A stretch of 34,985 nt of DNA, taken from Alphaproteobacteria bacterium UBA1303 (GTDB lineage: Bacteria > Pseudomonadota > Alphaproteobacteria > Micropepsales > Micropepsaceae). The notes below the pieces were generated by a model. The model was not told the DNA's origin, did not search any database, and saw nothing but the letters and a program-made list of their open reading frames with translations. Of the stretch, positions 24,105 to 32,155 are shown in pieces. Each line of letters opens with the position of its first letter. Position 1 is the first letter of the stretch. Location of the stretch: positions 78,997-113,981 of the forward strand of contig DBTZ01000049.1 of the NCBI GenBank assembly GCA_002307315.1. The letters run 5' to 3'. The position numbers were made by a program, and so were the translations under genes.

Positions 24105-24749
24105 TTACAAAGGTTCGTTATGAAAAACGAGGCACATTTTGTTCCAGTGACAGAGCGAGAAATCGATTTCCTGTATGGAGGCTGCAAAGCGCTCAATAAA
24201 TTCCGTCTCTCCACCGATGCCTTCGTGTTGCCATATGGGCGACGGCTTATCGAACAAAAATTGCGATGGAAGCGCAAAACCGCCCATGTCGACAGGATAT
24301 TTGCGCTCCGTCCATCCTGCCATCCAGCCTATGATGCTGTTACCCACGATCACCGGCCGTTCGATCCCCACCGAGCCGAGATTACCGACGGGAAAGATCG
24401 ATACACGATTGACTTTGCGCAATTCGTCACAAAGGGCCGGATAGACCAAATTGTCGTCGTCCATGTTGTAGACGACGCCTTCCAACTTGTGATCGCGTAT
24501 GTACTCGAGCGCCAAATTGCGTTGGACGTTCCCCTTGTCTTTGGTCGGCCCGATATTCAGGTAAGTCGCATTGTAGCCATCAAGAAGCGCCGCGACCTCA
24601 TCGTCGGTCCTATCGCCATCTTCGACGACAATCCATCTGAAATTGGTGATTTTCGAGATAAGAAAATCGATATGGCGCTGCAAGAATTCGATTCGACCCG
24701 CTCGTTTGTACGTAACCGTCACAAAGATAATTTTTTGTTGTTTTAGCAT
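24105..24749 (-). CDS. GT43-like glycosyltransferase
   Basis: Resembles GT43, the family of animal and plant glucuronosyl- and xylosyltransferases, which add sugars with a GT-A fold. The 214-residue protein shows IIFVTVTYKRAGRIEFL (7-23), WIVVEDGD (39-46), QRNLALEYIRD (76-86), the metal-binding VVYNMDDDNLVYP (92-104, Asp97-Asp98-Asp99), FPVGNLGSVGIERP (119-132), GWMAGW...YPVDMGGFAL (141-160), the catalytic-base region GIGGETEFIERF (177-188) and a C-terminal VFHNEP matching the GT43 WHTRTE end. It has no signal or membrane anchor, unlike Golgi members. ATG 24749 precedes the family start; upstream residues are only the tandem repeat. Next to glf, it may build a Galf-containing glycan. Confidence 0.78.
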   Translation of the reverse strand: MLKQQKIIFVTVTYKRAGRIEFLQRHIDFLISKITNFRWIVVEDGDRTDDEVAALLDGYNATYLNIGPTKDKGNVQRNLALEYIRDHKLEGVVYNMDDDNLVYPALCDELRKVNRVSIFPVGNLGSVGIERPVIVGNSIIGWMAGWTERKYPVDMGGFALPSQFLFDKPSPIWQHEGIGGETEFIERFAASIQEIDFSLCHWNKMCLVFHNEPL

Positions 24750-24771
24750 GAAAGCGCCTTGGGATTTGTCG

Positions 24772-24984
<213 letters not shown>

Positions 24985-25101
24985 TGCTACCAAAATAACA
25001 ATTAGGCCCAGACCAAACATACATTGGTCGTCGGCATCCTCGTCTTGCCATTGCCCCCCACCTTCCAACCCCTCCCGCCTTGACCAAATCCACCTGCCAC
25101 C

Positions 25102-25130
25102 TTGACATGCAACTAAGTCTTAGTTACATT
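25102..25130 (+). promoter_or_regulatory. mntH promoter with palindromic operator in its spacer
   Basis: TTGACA (25102-25107), 17-base spacer, TACATT (25125-25130): a near-consensus sigma-70 promoter 33 bases before the mntH start. Almost the whole spacer is the perfect 7-1-7 palindrome AACTAAG-T-CTTAGTT (25111-25125), the same geometry as Fur-family sites. A metal-dependent repressor (Fur/Mur or MntR type) is the likely ligand; its identity is inferred. Confidence 0.7.
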
Positions 25131-25162
25131 CTGAACAATAGCGTTCAGCAGGATTGGCTATC

Positions 25163-26476
25163 ATGTCCGTGATCGATGTCAGCGCCCCCTCGCCTCCCAC
25201 GACCCTAAGCCTGCGCGCCAGCATCGCCATGGGCGGGGCTTTGAGCGGCGACCGCCGCGGCTTCAAGGCCGCGCTTCCCTTCGTCGGCCCGGCGGTGGTG
25301 GCGTCGGTGGCCTATCTCGATCCCGGCAACTTTGCCGCCAACATCCAGGCCGGCGCGCGCTACGGCTATTCGCTGCTGTGGGTGGTGCTGGCCGCCAACC
25401 TGACCGCCATGCTGTTTCAGGCAATGGCGGCGAAGCTGGGCATCGTCACCGGACACAACCTTGCCGAACTGTCGCGCACGCGCTTTTCCAAGCCGACGGT
25501 GTACGCGATGTGGGGTGCCTCGGAAATCGCCGCGATGGCCACCGATTTGGCCGAGTTCCTCGGCGGCGCGGTCGGCTTCATGCTGCTGTTCGGCATGCCG
25601 CTGGAATGGGCGATGGTGGCGATGGGCGTGCTGACCTATGCCATTCTGACCGTCCAAGGCGCCGGCTTTCGCCCGATGGAGCTGATCATCGGCGCCTTCG
25701 TCGCCGTGATCGCCGTCGCCTATATCGCCGAGCTGTTCATCGCCCCGCCCGACATCGCCGCCGCCGCACACGGCCTGGCGGTGCCGCATATCGCCGACGG
25801 CGGCGCGCTGCTGCTGGCGGTGGGGGTGATCGGCTCGACGGTGATGCCGCACGCGATTTTCCTGCACTCCGGCTTGACCCAGGACCGCGCTCCCATCCGC
25901 GACGATGCCGACCGCACTAAGCTGATCCGCTATTCCAACCGCGAGGTGATGGTGGCGTTAGGCATCGCCGGCTTCGTCAACATGGCGATGGTGATGATGG
26001 CGGCGCATGCCTTTTTCGGCCAAGCCGATCAGGTCGCCTCGCTGGAGAACGCCTATCGCACCTTGATCCCGGCGCTGGGATCGGCCGCCGCCGGACTGTT
26101 CCTGATCGCACTGACCGCCTCGGGCATTTCGTCCTCGGTGGTCGGCACTATGGCGGGTCAGATGATCATGCAGGGCTTCGTCGGCTTCAAAATCCCGCTC
26201 TGGGTCCGCCGCGCCCTCACCATGCTGCCGGCCTTCGCGGTGGTATTCGCCGGTGCCGACGTGACCCATTCGCTGGTGATGAGCCAGGTAGTGCTGAGCT
26301 TGGTGCTGCCGGTGCCGATGATCGCGCTAATCGTGCTAAGCCGCGATCCTAAAGTAATGGGCGTCTTCGCCGCGACGCGCAAAACCGCGTTGACTGCAAG
26401 CATCGCCGCCGCGGTGGTGTTGAGCCTCAATCTGTTCCTGGTGCTGGATACGCTGGGCGTCTCGGTATTCGGATAA
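25163..26476 (+). CDS. mntH: Nramp-family Mn2+/Fe2+ proton symporter
   Basis: MntH imports Mn2+ (and some Fe2+) with protons across the inner membrane. The 437-residue protein has about eleven membrane helices. The metal site is visible: VAYLDPGNFAANIQAG with Asp53 and Asn56 of DPGN in TM1, and STVMPHAIFLHSGL with Met228 in TM6, whose methionine favours Mn/Fe over Ca/Mg. The Nramp signature GSAAAGLFLIALTASGISSS and GTMAGQMIMQGF follow. The first 35 residues are a cytoplasmic tail. ATG 25163 is preferred; a TTG nine bases upstream has no ribosome-binding site. It is monocistronic, with its own promoter and operator upstream. Confidence 0.94.
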   Translation: MSVIDVSAPSPPTTLSLRASIAMGGALSGDRRGFKAALPFVGPAVVASVAYLDPGNFAANIQAGARYGYSLLWVVLAANLTAMLFQAMAAKLGIVTGHNLAELSRTRFSKPTVYAMWGASEIAAMATDLAEFLGGAVGFMLLFGMPLEWAMVAMGVLTYAILTVQGAGFRPMELIIGAFVAVIAVAYIAELFIAPPDIAAAAHGLAVPHIADGGALLLAVGVIGSTVMPHAIFLHSGLTQDRAPIRDDADRTKLIRYSNREVMVALGIAGFVNMAMVMMAAHAFFGQADQVASLENAYRTLIPALGSAAAGLFLIALTASGISSSVVGTMAGQMIMQGFVGFKIPLWVRRALTMLPAFAVVFAGADVTHSLVMSQVVLSLVLPVPMIALIVLSRDPKVMGVFAATRKTALTASIAAAVVLSLNLFLVLDTLGVSVFG

Positions 26477-26661
26477 ATCCGTTGCCGTCGTTTTGGCGGC
26501 AAACACCGCTGCACGATTTTTTCGCCGGAAAAATAGCATCGGCCATGCCGAAAGGCACTCCGCCGGGAGCTGTCGACACCGGCTTGTCCACGCGCCCAAA
26601 CGCCGATGACGCGGATATAAAAGAAGATCAAGCGCCGGATTCTGAGTTTTTCAGCAAACTG

Positions 26662-26700
26662 CTAGTGTCGTTTCGGTCCGCCCTCATACAGAACCGGCGC
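26662..26700. repeat. Partial CTAG-type palindrome
   Basis: CTAGTGTCGTTTCGG resembles the left end of the CTAG hairpins at 6240 and 6332, but no matching GACACTAG end follows. It sits in the 283-base gap between mntH and the exonuclease-cupin gene, where I see no gene. A weak GTTGCCG/CGGCAAAC stem near 26482-26503 without a U-run follows mntH. Confidence 0.4.
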
Positions 26701-26759
26701 GCCGAACCATCCTTTTGTTTGGCCGCAACGTTTCGCGTAGAAGCGAACACACTGCTCTA

Positions 26760-27764
26760 TTATTCCATCTCGAAGGTCTCGAACACGAACCCCGGCGCGA
26801 CGGTGCAGCCGACCAGGGCATAGGCGCCCAGAGGCTTGGCGCTTTGCCAGGCGCGGGCCGGCACCACGATTTGCGGCTCCTCGCCCCGCGTCACGTCGGG
26901 GCCGAGCACATGACGTATTGCCGGCTTGCCTTCCTCGCGGATCGTCAGCTCCAGCGGATCACCCCGATAAAAATGCCAGACCTCGGCAGCGTCGATGCGA
27001 TGGCTTTTGGATTCCTCGCCGGCGCGCAACAGATAATAGATCGCGGTGGAATGCGCCCGTCCGCCAACGCCCGCCGGATCACGGAAGGTTTCGCGGAACG
27101 CCCCGCCCTCGGGATGTGGTTCCAGTTTCAGCGCCCGGACGATGCGCCCGGCTTCCGTTTCGTCGACGGACGGTGGGGAAATCAGCGGCGATGGCGCGCC
27201 GCGTTTCAGCAGGGCGTTGATGCCCGCCGCCACCGAACGGGCGTCGTCGAGCGCGTTGTGCTCGTGGCCCTGGAACGGCACGCCGGCCGCCGGGCCGACG
27301 TTGCAGGAATGCGCCTTGCGGATGTCGATGCCCTGCTCGCCCATCCAATGCACCACGTTGGTGTAAGGCGGAATCTTCGCCTCGCCGCGGATGCCGTAGA
27401 GCCGCAAGTTGTCCTCGAACACCAGATCGTCGCGGCCGTAGGCGAACAACGGCAGGCCGTCGGCAAACGCCAGAAAGGCGCGATAGGCATCGAGAAAATC
27501 CACCCCGCGCGCGGCGATGTCGGCGTTGGTGATGCCGATGAGATCGACCAGATAATCGGACAGCACGGAATTAATCCGCGGGCGCACCAGTCTTTCGAAC
27601 GAATCGAGGGGAACGAAGTTGTCGTCGACCAAAAACGCACCGATCTGGACGATTTCCTTGAATTCGCCCGGCCGCATCCAGCGTGTCGGCAATACGCCCT
27701 CCCAAGCGGTGAATTCGAGATCGAACACCACCGCCGCCGAACAACTCCGTTTACCATTGCCCAT
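26760..27764 (-). CDS. DEDDh 3'-5' exonuclease fused to DUF985 (cupin_5) domain
   Basis: A 334-residue two-domain protein. Residues about 10-188 are an RNase T/DnaQ-like exonuclease: VVFDLEFTAWEG gives Asp15 and Glu17, YGRDDLVFEDN gives Asp112, and HEHNALDDARSVA gives His169 with Asp174, completing a DEDDh set. The insert and spacing recall KapD/ERI-1-like 3'hExo proteins. Residues about 205-334 are a DUF985 cupin: LKLEPHPEGGAFRETF, STAIYYLLRAGE, SHRIDAAEVWHFYRGDPLEL and a final LVGCTVAPGFVFETFEM. A short Pro/Ser linker joins them in one uninterrupted frame. DUF985 proteins are metal-binding barrels of unclear function. Substrate unknown; the fusion suggests nuclease activity linked to a small-molecule or nucleotide-end step. 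Confidence 0.85.
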   Translation of the reverse strand: MGNGKRSCSAAVVFDLEFTAWEGVLPTRWMRPGEFKEIVQIGAFLVDDNFVPLDSFERLVRPRINSVLSDYLVDLIGITNADIAARGVDFLDAYRAFLAFADGLPLFAYGRDDLVFEDNLRLYGIRGEAKIPPYTNVVHWMGEQGIDIRKAHSCNVGPAAGVPFQGHEHNALDDARSVAAGINALLKRGAPSPLISPPSVDETEAGRIVRALKLEPHPEGGAFRETFRDPAGVGGRAHSTAIYYLLRAGEESKSHRIDAAEVWHFYRGDPLELTIREEGKPAIRHVLGPDVTRGEEPQIVVPARAWQSAKPLGAYALVGCTVAPGFVFETFEME

Positions 27765-27858
27765 TACAGCATTCCGTTTGTTAATTTTCGCATTAAGACA
27801 ATCTTAATAGTCGCAAGCGAGGCTGCACGCAAAGTCGACTCTGACGCGGGAGAGCAGC

Positions 27859-28545
27859 ATGGCATCCCTGGCGAACGGCCAGCGAGAGCATTTCATCGAA
27901 CCGCCGACGCCGCTGTGCGAATCGTGCGATCCGCAGAGCTATGCGTCGCTCGAAAAATTGGCGCGGTTGCACGTCGAGGCGGAAGAAACCGCGCGTTTGG
28001 CTAATCTGTTGGGCGGTAGTCTCCATACGTCGCTGGCGCTGGCGCTACTGGCGCCGGCGGGCGTCGTTTTGCTCGGCGGAACGTCGGTGTTCCAAGAAAT
28101 GCTTTGGCTCGCCTTTGCGCTGTCGGCCGCGCTGGCGATGTTTTACCGCTATGCCCGCACCATTCGACGGCCGTTTGCCCGCTTGCGACTCAAGCGGTTC
28201 GCCGCCAGCATGAGCGCGACGTTGATCTATACCGGATTTGCCTGGGGCGCCGGCGCCTATCTGTCGTTGCCCCCCGGCGCCGGACTGGCCGAGGTGCTCG
28301 CCTCGGTAGCCGTCCCCGCCGTTGCCATCATGCTCACCTTGCGCGAACGCGAAGCGACGTTCCTGTTTTTGGCGCCGAGCGGGCTTCTGACCGCTTTCGC
28401 CTGCGTCTTCAATTCGTTTGCCGAAGGCGTGCTCGGCGCCGCGGCCGTGGTTACGACATGCGCCGTGTTGTGCGCATTGGCCATCTGGCGCGATCCGCGC
28501 CGTTTCGACGGTTTCTTCAAACCCGCCATGTTGCCGCTGAAATAA
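27859..28545 (+). CDS. Polytopic membrane protein of unknown function
   Basis: I do not recognise the family. The 228-residue product has a soluble N-terminus of about 55 residues with two cysteines (PLCESCDPQS, a CxxC pair that could bind metal) and a charged helix (LEKLARLHVEAEETARLANLL), followed by six likely membrane helices: TSLALALLAPAGVVLLG, MLWLAFALSAALAMFY, ATLIYTGFAWGAGAYL, LASVAVPAVAIMLTL, FLFLAPSGLLTAFACVF and AAAVVTTCAVLCALAIW. The layout resembles the N-terminal membrane part of some sensor proteins but there is no output domain. GGGAGAG lies nine bases before the ATG. It is divergent from the exonuclease-cupin gene, and the YjbR-like gene follows after 26 bases. Confidence 0.68.
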   Translation: MASLANGQREHFIEPPTPLCESCDPQSYASLEKLARLHVEAEETARLANLLGGSLHTSLALALLAPAGVVLLGGTSVFQEMLWLAFALSAALAMFYRYARTIRRPFARLRLKRFAASMSATLIYTGFAWGAGAYLSLPPGAGLAEVLASVAVPAVAIMLTLREREATFLFLAPSGLLTAFACVFNSFAEGVLGAAAVVTTCAVLCALAIWRDPRRFDGFFKPAMLPLK

Positions 28546-28571
28546 TCCGTTGCGCGCAAGCGCGCCCCCGG

Positions 28572-28958
28572 ATGGCCGCCGCGCAAACCTCGATGGTTTC
28601 AAAAATGCGCCACGCGACGATCGAAAAATTCTGTCTCGCCCTGCCTGCCGCGACGCTGACGGTGCAGTGGGAAGGCATGCGGGTCTACAAGGTCGGCGGC
28701 AAGATGTTCGCCATGCTCGGCCCCAAGGAGCAGAAGCCGCACGAACTGCATTTCAAGGCGAGCGAGACCAGTATCTTCATCCTCACCCAATTACCGGACA
28801 TCGTGCCGGCGCCCTATCTTGCCCGTGCCGGCTGGGTGACGATGAAACGAATCGATGCGCTGCCGGACAAAGACGTGAAGGCCTATCTCGAACAGGCCCA
28901 CGCGATGATTGCGGCGAAACTGCCGAAGAAAAAACGGGCGGAGCTGGGGCTGAATTAG
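28572..28958 (+). CDS. MmcQ/YjbR family protein
   Basis: A 128-residue protein of the YjbR fold (a CyaY-like, double-wing domain often annotated as DNA-binding). Matching segments are IEKFCLALPAATLTVQWEGM, VYKVGGKMFAML, HFKASET, the PAPYLARAGWVTMKR strand-turn and the final DVKAYLEQAHAMIAAKLPKKK. Starts at 28572, 28593 or 28605 are all possible; none has a ribosome-binding site, and the family's usual N-terminus would fit 28605 best. The gene probably shares a transcript with the preceding membrane protein. The biochemical role of the family is not settled. Confidence 0.8.
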   Translation: MAAAQTSMVSKMRHATIEKFCLALPAATLTVQWEGMRVYKVGGKMFAMLGPKEQKPHELHFKASETSIFILTQLPDIVPAPYLARAGWVTMKRIDALPDKDVKAYLEQAHAMIAAKLPKKKRAELGLN

Positions 28959-28973
28959 GGTCTGTACATATGA

Positions 28974-29642
28974 TTATCGCGACATCGACAACTGATCGCG
29001 AACCGATTCGGCATTGTTGAAGTTGACGCCGACGAACTGAAGGCCGATGCCTTCGGCGTGGTGGCGGGCGACCCGCGCCGCCAACTGGCCGATCAGCACG
29101 AACTCGCCGATCGGCGGTTTCACCTCGGTCTTGAGCGAGATGCCGCCGAGCGACAGATCGAGCACCTCGCACGGGATGATCTGACCGTCGTGACGGGTGA
29201 AGCGGGTCAACCCTTTGGTCGGTGCCCGATCGTGCCGGCGCAAGGTGGTGGTATCCACCATTCCCTTGTTGGCGAACAAGGTCAGTTGTTCGGCGGTGCG
29301 TTCGCGCTTGAGTGCGGTCGAAGCGAAATGCAGCCCGCAACCGTAGCCGTCGAGCCGGACGATGGTCCCTTCGAACCGGCCGAAACCGTCGACGTAGAGA
29401 ACGAAGCGGGTGCCCTTCTGCAGCGAGGCATCGCAATGCACCTGTGCGCCGCCCGACGACATGTCCATGACAGTACAGGGTATCTCGACGCCGGTGTCGG
29501 GCAGAAACAGCTTGCCGGGCACGTTGACGCGAATGCGCCGGAACTTGCGCCGTTCGGCGCGCGCCTTGGCAATCACCGGCTCAACGTTCTTCATGACGGC
29601 CGCAAATCCTTGGACGGGCTCCTCGGGAGAATTCTGCGACAT
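28974..29642 (-). CDS. Tandem PilZ-domain protein (c-di-GMP receptor candidate)
   Basis: PilZ domains bind cyclic di-GMP and control motility or polysaccharide output. The 222-residue protein has two. The first (about 30-118) has the ERRKFRR motif giving RxxxR and DMSSGG (Asp60, Ser62, Gly65), the D/NxSxxG motif, followed by FEGTIVRLDGYGCGLHF. The second (about 128-215) has LTRFTRHDGQ and DLSLGGISLK with a weaker arginine motif, so the first is the likelier ligand binder. ATG 29642 follows TTGAGG closely; TTG 29651 is an alternative. It is convergent with the YjbR-like gene (15 bases) and divergent from the OmpA-lipoprotein gene. Confidence 0.88.
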   Translation of the reverse strand: MSQNSPEEPVQGFAAVMKNVEPVIAKARAERRKFRRIRVNVPGKLFLPDTGVEIPCTVMDMSSGGAQVHCDASLQKGTRFVLYVDGFGRFEGTIVRLDGYGCGLHFASTALKRERTAEQLTLFANKGMVDTTTLRRHDRAPTKGLTRFTRHDGQIIPCEVLDLSLGGISLKTEVKPPIGEFVLIGQLAARVARHHAEGIGLQFVGVNFNNAESVRDQLSMSR

Positions 29643-29789
29643 ATACCTCAACGGAAGGTTTACGCCGGCCCCGCCGGCCTCAAAAAACCGCCTATCGAAA
29701 CGGACACTTAACCTTGTCGCGGCAACCGGCTATAGGATATGCGTACTGTCTTGCGAATCGTTGTTGACGCCTCAACTGGGAGAATCCAC

Positions 29790-30869
29790 ATGGCCAACTT
29801 CAGGCTGAACGGGCTGATCAGGTCGGCAGCCGCTGGCGCGGCGCTTCTGAGCATGAGCCTCATGCTTTCCGGATGCGTCAACAACACCCCACTTGACGAC
29901 CTCGAATACGTCAAGCCGACGGACGAAACCTCCGCCTTCAACAAGGCACTCTTCACCAACTACGGCTTTTTGGCCCGCTCGTTCGGCGACGTCGGCCAAG
30001 CCTCCCATTCGGTGTTCGATTTCAGCGGTTCGCTGTCGCTGAACGACACCGATAATGCCGTGGCCGTACTGGTTAACGGCTTCGCCTCCAAGGCGGTTTC
30101 CGCTGCCAAAGACGAATTCATCGACCCCGAACCGGCCCGCAATCCGACGGCGCACGATATGCGCGACCGATTGATGCGCGCACTGGAAATCGGACGCGAC
30201 GGGTTCCCGCGCGACGCCGCCCGTGCCCAGGCCGATTACGACTGCTGGATGTTGAATTCCGACGTACCGTCGCAAAAGCCCGCCGCCGAACAATGCCGAC
30301 TTTCCTTGGAAACCACCCTGCCGTTAGCCGAGACCGAAGCGAAAATCGCCCCGCCGACCGAGGCGAAGCCGGCACCTAAGACGGCAGCAGCCGAAACGCC
30401 CGATGCACCCAAGGCGGCTAAAACGCCGAAAGCGCCGAAAGCCGCCAAACCGGCGGCCCCCCCGGCAGGCGCCCAACCGGCCCAGCCTCCGGCCCCACCG
30501 GCAATCGAACCGCCGGCACCTCGACCCGAGGCGGCGAACGAAACCTTTACCGTCTACTTCGATTTCGATTCCTGGACGCTGGTCGCCGAACAATTGAAGG
30601 TGCTGGACGATGCGGCAAAGGCCGCGCGTGACGGTACGGCGGTCAAGATCAGGATCGTCGGCCATACCGATACCTCCGGCCCTGCCGGCTACAACCGGCA
30701 TCTTTCGCTCCGGCGCGCCAATGTGGTGAAGGAAGCGCTGATCGGCATGGGAGTCAGGAAAAGCGCCATCAAAACCGGCGGCGTGGGCGAAGCCGATCTT
30801 GCCGTCGAAACCGGCGACAACGTGCGCGAACCCAAGAACCGCCGTTCCATCGTGAACGTGTCGCAATAA
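29790..30869 (+). CDS. OmpA-family lipoprotein
   Basis: An outer-membrane lipoprotein that should grip peptidoglycan. The 359-residue product has a signal peptide with lipobox LSGC (26-29), an N-terminal domain of about 165 residues unlike Pal or OmpA barrels (includes FTNYGFLARSFGD and QADYDCWMLNSD with two cysteines near 160-175), a low-complexity Lys/Ala/Pro linker (about 195-250, repeats of KAPKAAKP type), and a C-terminal OmpA domain (about 255-358: FTVYFDFDSWTL, IRIVGHTDTSG, LSLRRANVVKEAL, and the NRRSIVNV end). The peptidoglycan-contact Asp and Arg of OmpA domains are present. ATG 29790 has GGGAGAA before it. A GC stem follows its stop. Confidence 0.88.
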   Translation: MANFRLNGLIRSAAAGAALLSMSLMLSGCVNNTPLDDLEYVKPTDETSAFNKALFTNYGFLARSFGDVGQASHSVFDFSGSLSLNDTDNAVAVLVNGFASKAVSAAKDEFIDPEPARNPTAHDMRDRLMRALEIGRDGFPRDAARAQADYDCWMLNSDVPSQKPAAEQCRLSLETTLPLAETEAKIAPPTEAKPAPKTAAAETPDAPKAAKTPKAPKAAKPAAPPAGAQPAQPPAPPAIEPPAPRPEAANETFTVYFDFDSWTLVAEQLKVLDDAAKAARDGTAVKIRIVGHTDTSGPAGYNRHLSLRRANVVKEALIGMGVRKSAIKTGGVGEADLAVETGDNVREPKNRRSIVNVSQ

Positions 30870-30876
30870 GTCGAGA

Positions 30877-30906
30877 CCGGCGGCGAGATGACGAACGCGC
30901 CGCCGG
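30877..30906 (+). terminator. GC-rich stem after OmpA-lipoprotein gene
   Basis: CCGGCGGCG (30877-30885) and CGCCGCCGG (30898-30906) form a perfect nine-base stem around a 12-base loop, eight bases after the stop codon. There is no U-run, so termination may be partial or need Rho. Confidence 0.4.
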
Positions 30907-30980
30907 CCGACATACTTCCGTGACAGAATTAATCCGGGGCGCGGCTTCCGCTTTTCCGGGGGACCGCGTATGGTTGCAGC

Positions 30981-31316
30981 ATGAAACGCTCTCTTTTCCC
31001 CGCGCTGATCGTCGTTGGCCTTGTCGCGTCCGCCCCGCCGGCCGCCGCGCAGTACCAGGTCAGGGGTCTGGATTTCGACCTCTGGTGTACCGAAGAAGAG
31101 CACATTCCCTACGAGCGCTGCGCAAAACGATTGCCGGACGACATGCAGAAATTCGAGGCCTATCGCGCCATCATCGAACGGTACGAAATCGAATATCTGC
31201 AGGAAAAGGATCGCAAGCTGCACTTCGATCGCTACATCATGCGTAACGATCCGGTCGAACGGACCAAGGAACCGGTGCCGCAGACGCCGGCTCCGCCCGA
31301 CGGCAAATCGCCGTAG
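30981..31316 (+). CDS. Small secreted protein of unknown function
   Basis: A 111-residue exported protein with signal peptide MKRSLFPALIVVGLVASAPP followed by AAAQ and a mature start at about QYQVRGL. The mature part has two cysteines (DLWCTEEEH and YERCAKRL) 13 residues apart, suggesting a disulfide, then a charged helix (FEAYRAIIERYEIEYLQEK) and a Pro-rich tail. Small proteins of this look are common and unnamed in alphaproteobacteria. The start ATG lacks a strong ribosome-binding site, but no other start keeps the signal peptide. It ends 18 bases from the convergent PAS_5 gene. Confidence 0.7.
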   Translation: MKRSLFPALIVVGLVASAPPAAAQYQVRGLDFDLWCTEEEHIPYERCAKRLPDDMQKFEAYRAIIERYEIEYLQEKDRKLHFDRYIMRNDPVERTKEPVPQTPAPPDGKSP

Positions 31317-31334
31317 GGCCGACCTAAAGTCCGA

Positions 31335-32006
31335 TCAAGGCGTTACCAGCGTCAGGCCGAGCGTATTCGACGCCTGGTTCGGCATGTTGTTCGTGGGATG
31401 ACGCGAGGCGACGGAAGCGTCGTTCGAGACCACCAAACGCAAATGCGGCGTTTGCCGGCGGCCGAAAACCGGCATCGGCGGCGACGGCAGGTGATCGACG
31501 GAAGCGACCGGATCGTCCTCGCTTACCGTCTGGGTAGCGATCAACCGTTGAACGTCGATCGGACGGCCGCCGAGCTGCACGGTATCGCTTAAGACCTGGG
31601 TCAAGCCGATGAATCGGGTGGCGCGCTCGGTACTGAACGAAATCGGCGCCAGTACGGTTTCCAATTCGACCATGCCGCAATCGGCGGATGCCCCGATCGA
31701 AGAAAGACTGACCGGCTGTTTGGTTCTGAGAGCCTGTCGTAGCGCATCGACCACCGCCGAGCGGGATTGCGGGTCGAAACCGGCAAGAAAATCGGTGCCT
31801 TTCAGTTCGTAACCGAAGCGCTGGCACAAGCCGGTGCCGGCCAGACGATAACCGGGACGGGAGACATCGGAAACGTCGAGGATGAAGACGTAAGGCAACA
31901 TCCGCTTGATGGCGCGCGGATCGATATCGGTTTGATCGGGAACGGCACGGCCCCGGCGAAGTCTGCTCCAATATCCCACCAGCAGATGACTGTTTTTATG
32001 TTTCAT
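31335..32006 (-). CDS. PAS_5 domain protein
   Basis: A 223-residue protein of the alphaproteobacterial PAS_5 family. Residues 9-145 show the family's pattern: LVGYWSRLRRGRAVPDQTDI, then DPRAIKRMLPYVFILDV, the GYRLAGTGLCQRFGYELKGT stretch and RFIGLTQVLSD. PAS folds sense small ligands or mediate protein contacts; members of this family usually have no output domain, as here. The C-terminal 70 residues are Pro/Ser-rich and probably unstructured. ATG 32006 is preceded by GAGAAGG. It lies downstream of the rhomboid gene on the same strand with a 149-base gap in which I see no gene. Confidence 0.83.
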   Translation of the reverse strand: MKHKNSHLLVGYWSRLRRGRAVPDQTDIDPRAIKRMLPYVFILDVSDVSRPGYRLAGTGLCQRFGYELKGTDFLAGFDPQSRSAVVDALRQALRTKQPVSLSSIGASADCGMVELETVLAPISFSTERATRFIGLTQVLSDTVQLGGRPIDVQRLIATQTVSEDDPVASVDHLPSPPMPVFGRRQTPHLRLVVSNDASVASRHPTNNMPNQASNTLGLTLVTP

Positions 32007-32155
32007 GGCCTTCTCGTCCCAGCCTTTGTCTCTTCTTGATCCATTTCGGGAACGCGTTTGCGTTCACGACCGGAAAAGAGCGAAAGCCGTGCCAGACGTC
32101 TCGAAGACCGTCACATTCGTGCCAAAGAACGGATTTTCCCAAAGAAAAAGGGTTA

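Noticed and set aside
25031..25101. Manganese riboswitch (yybP-ykoY type) upstream of mntH
   Set aside because: The leader between promoter and start is only about 25 bases, too short for the aptamer, and no matching stems are seen.
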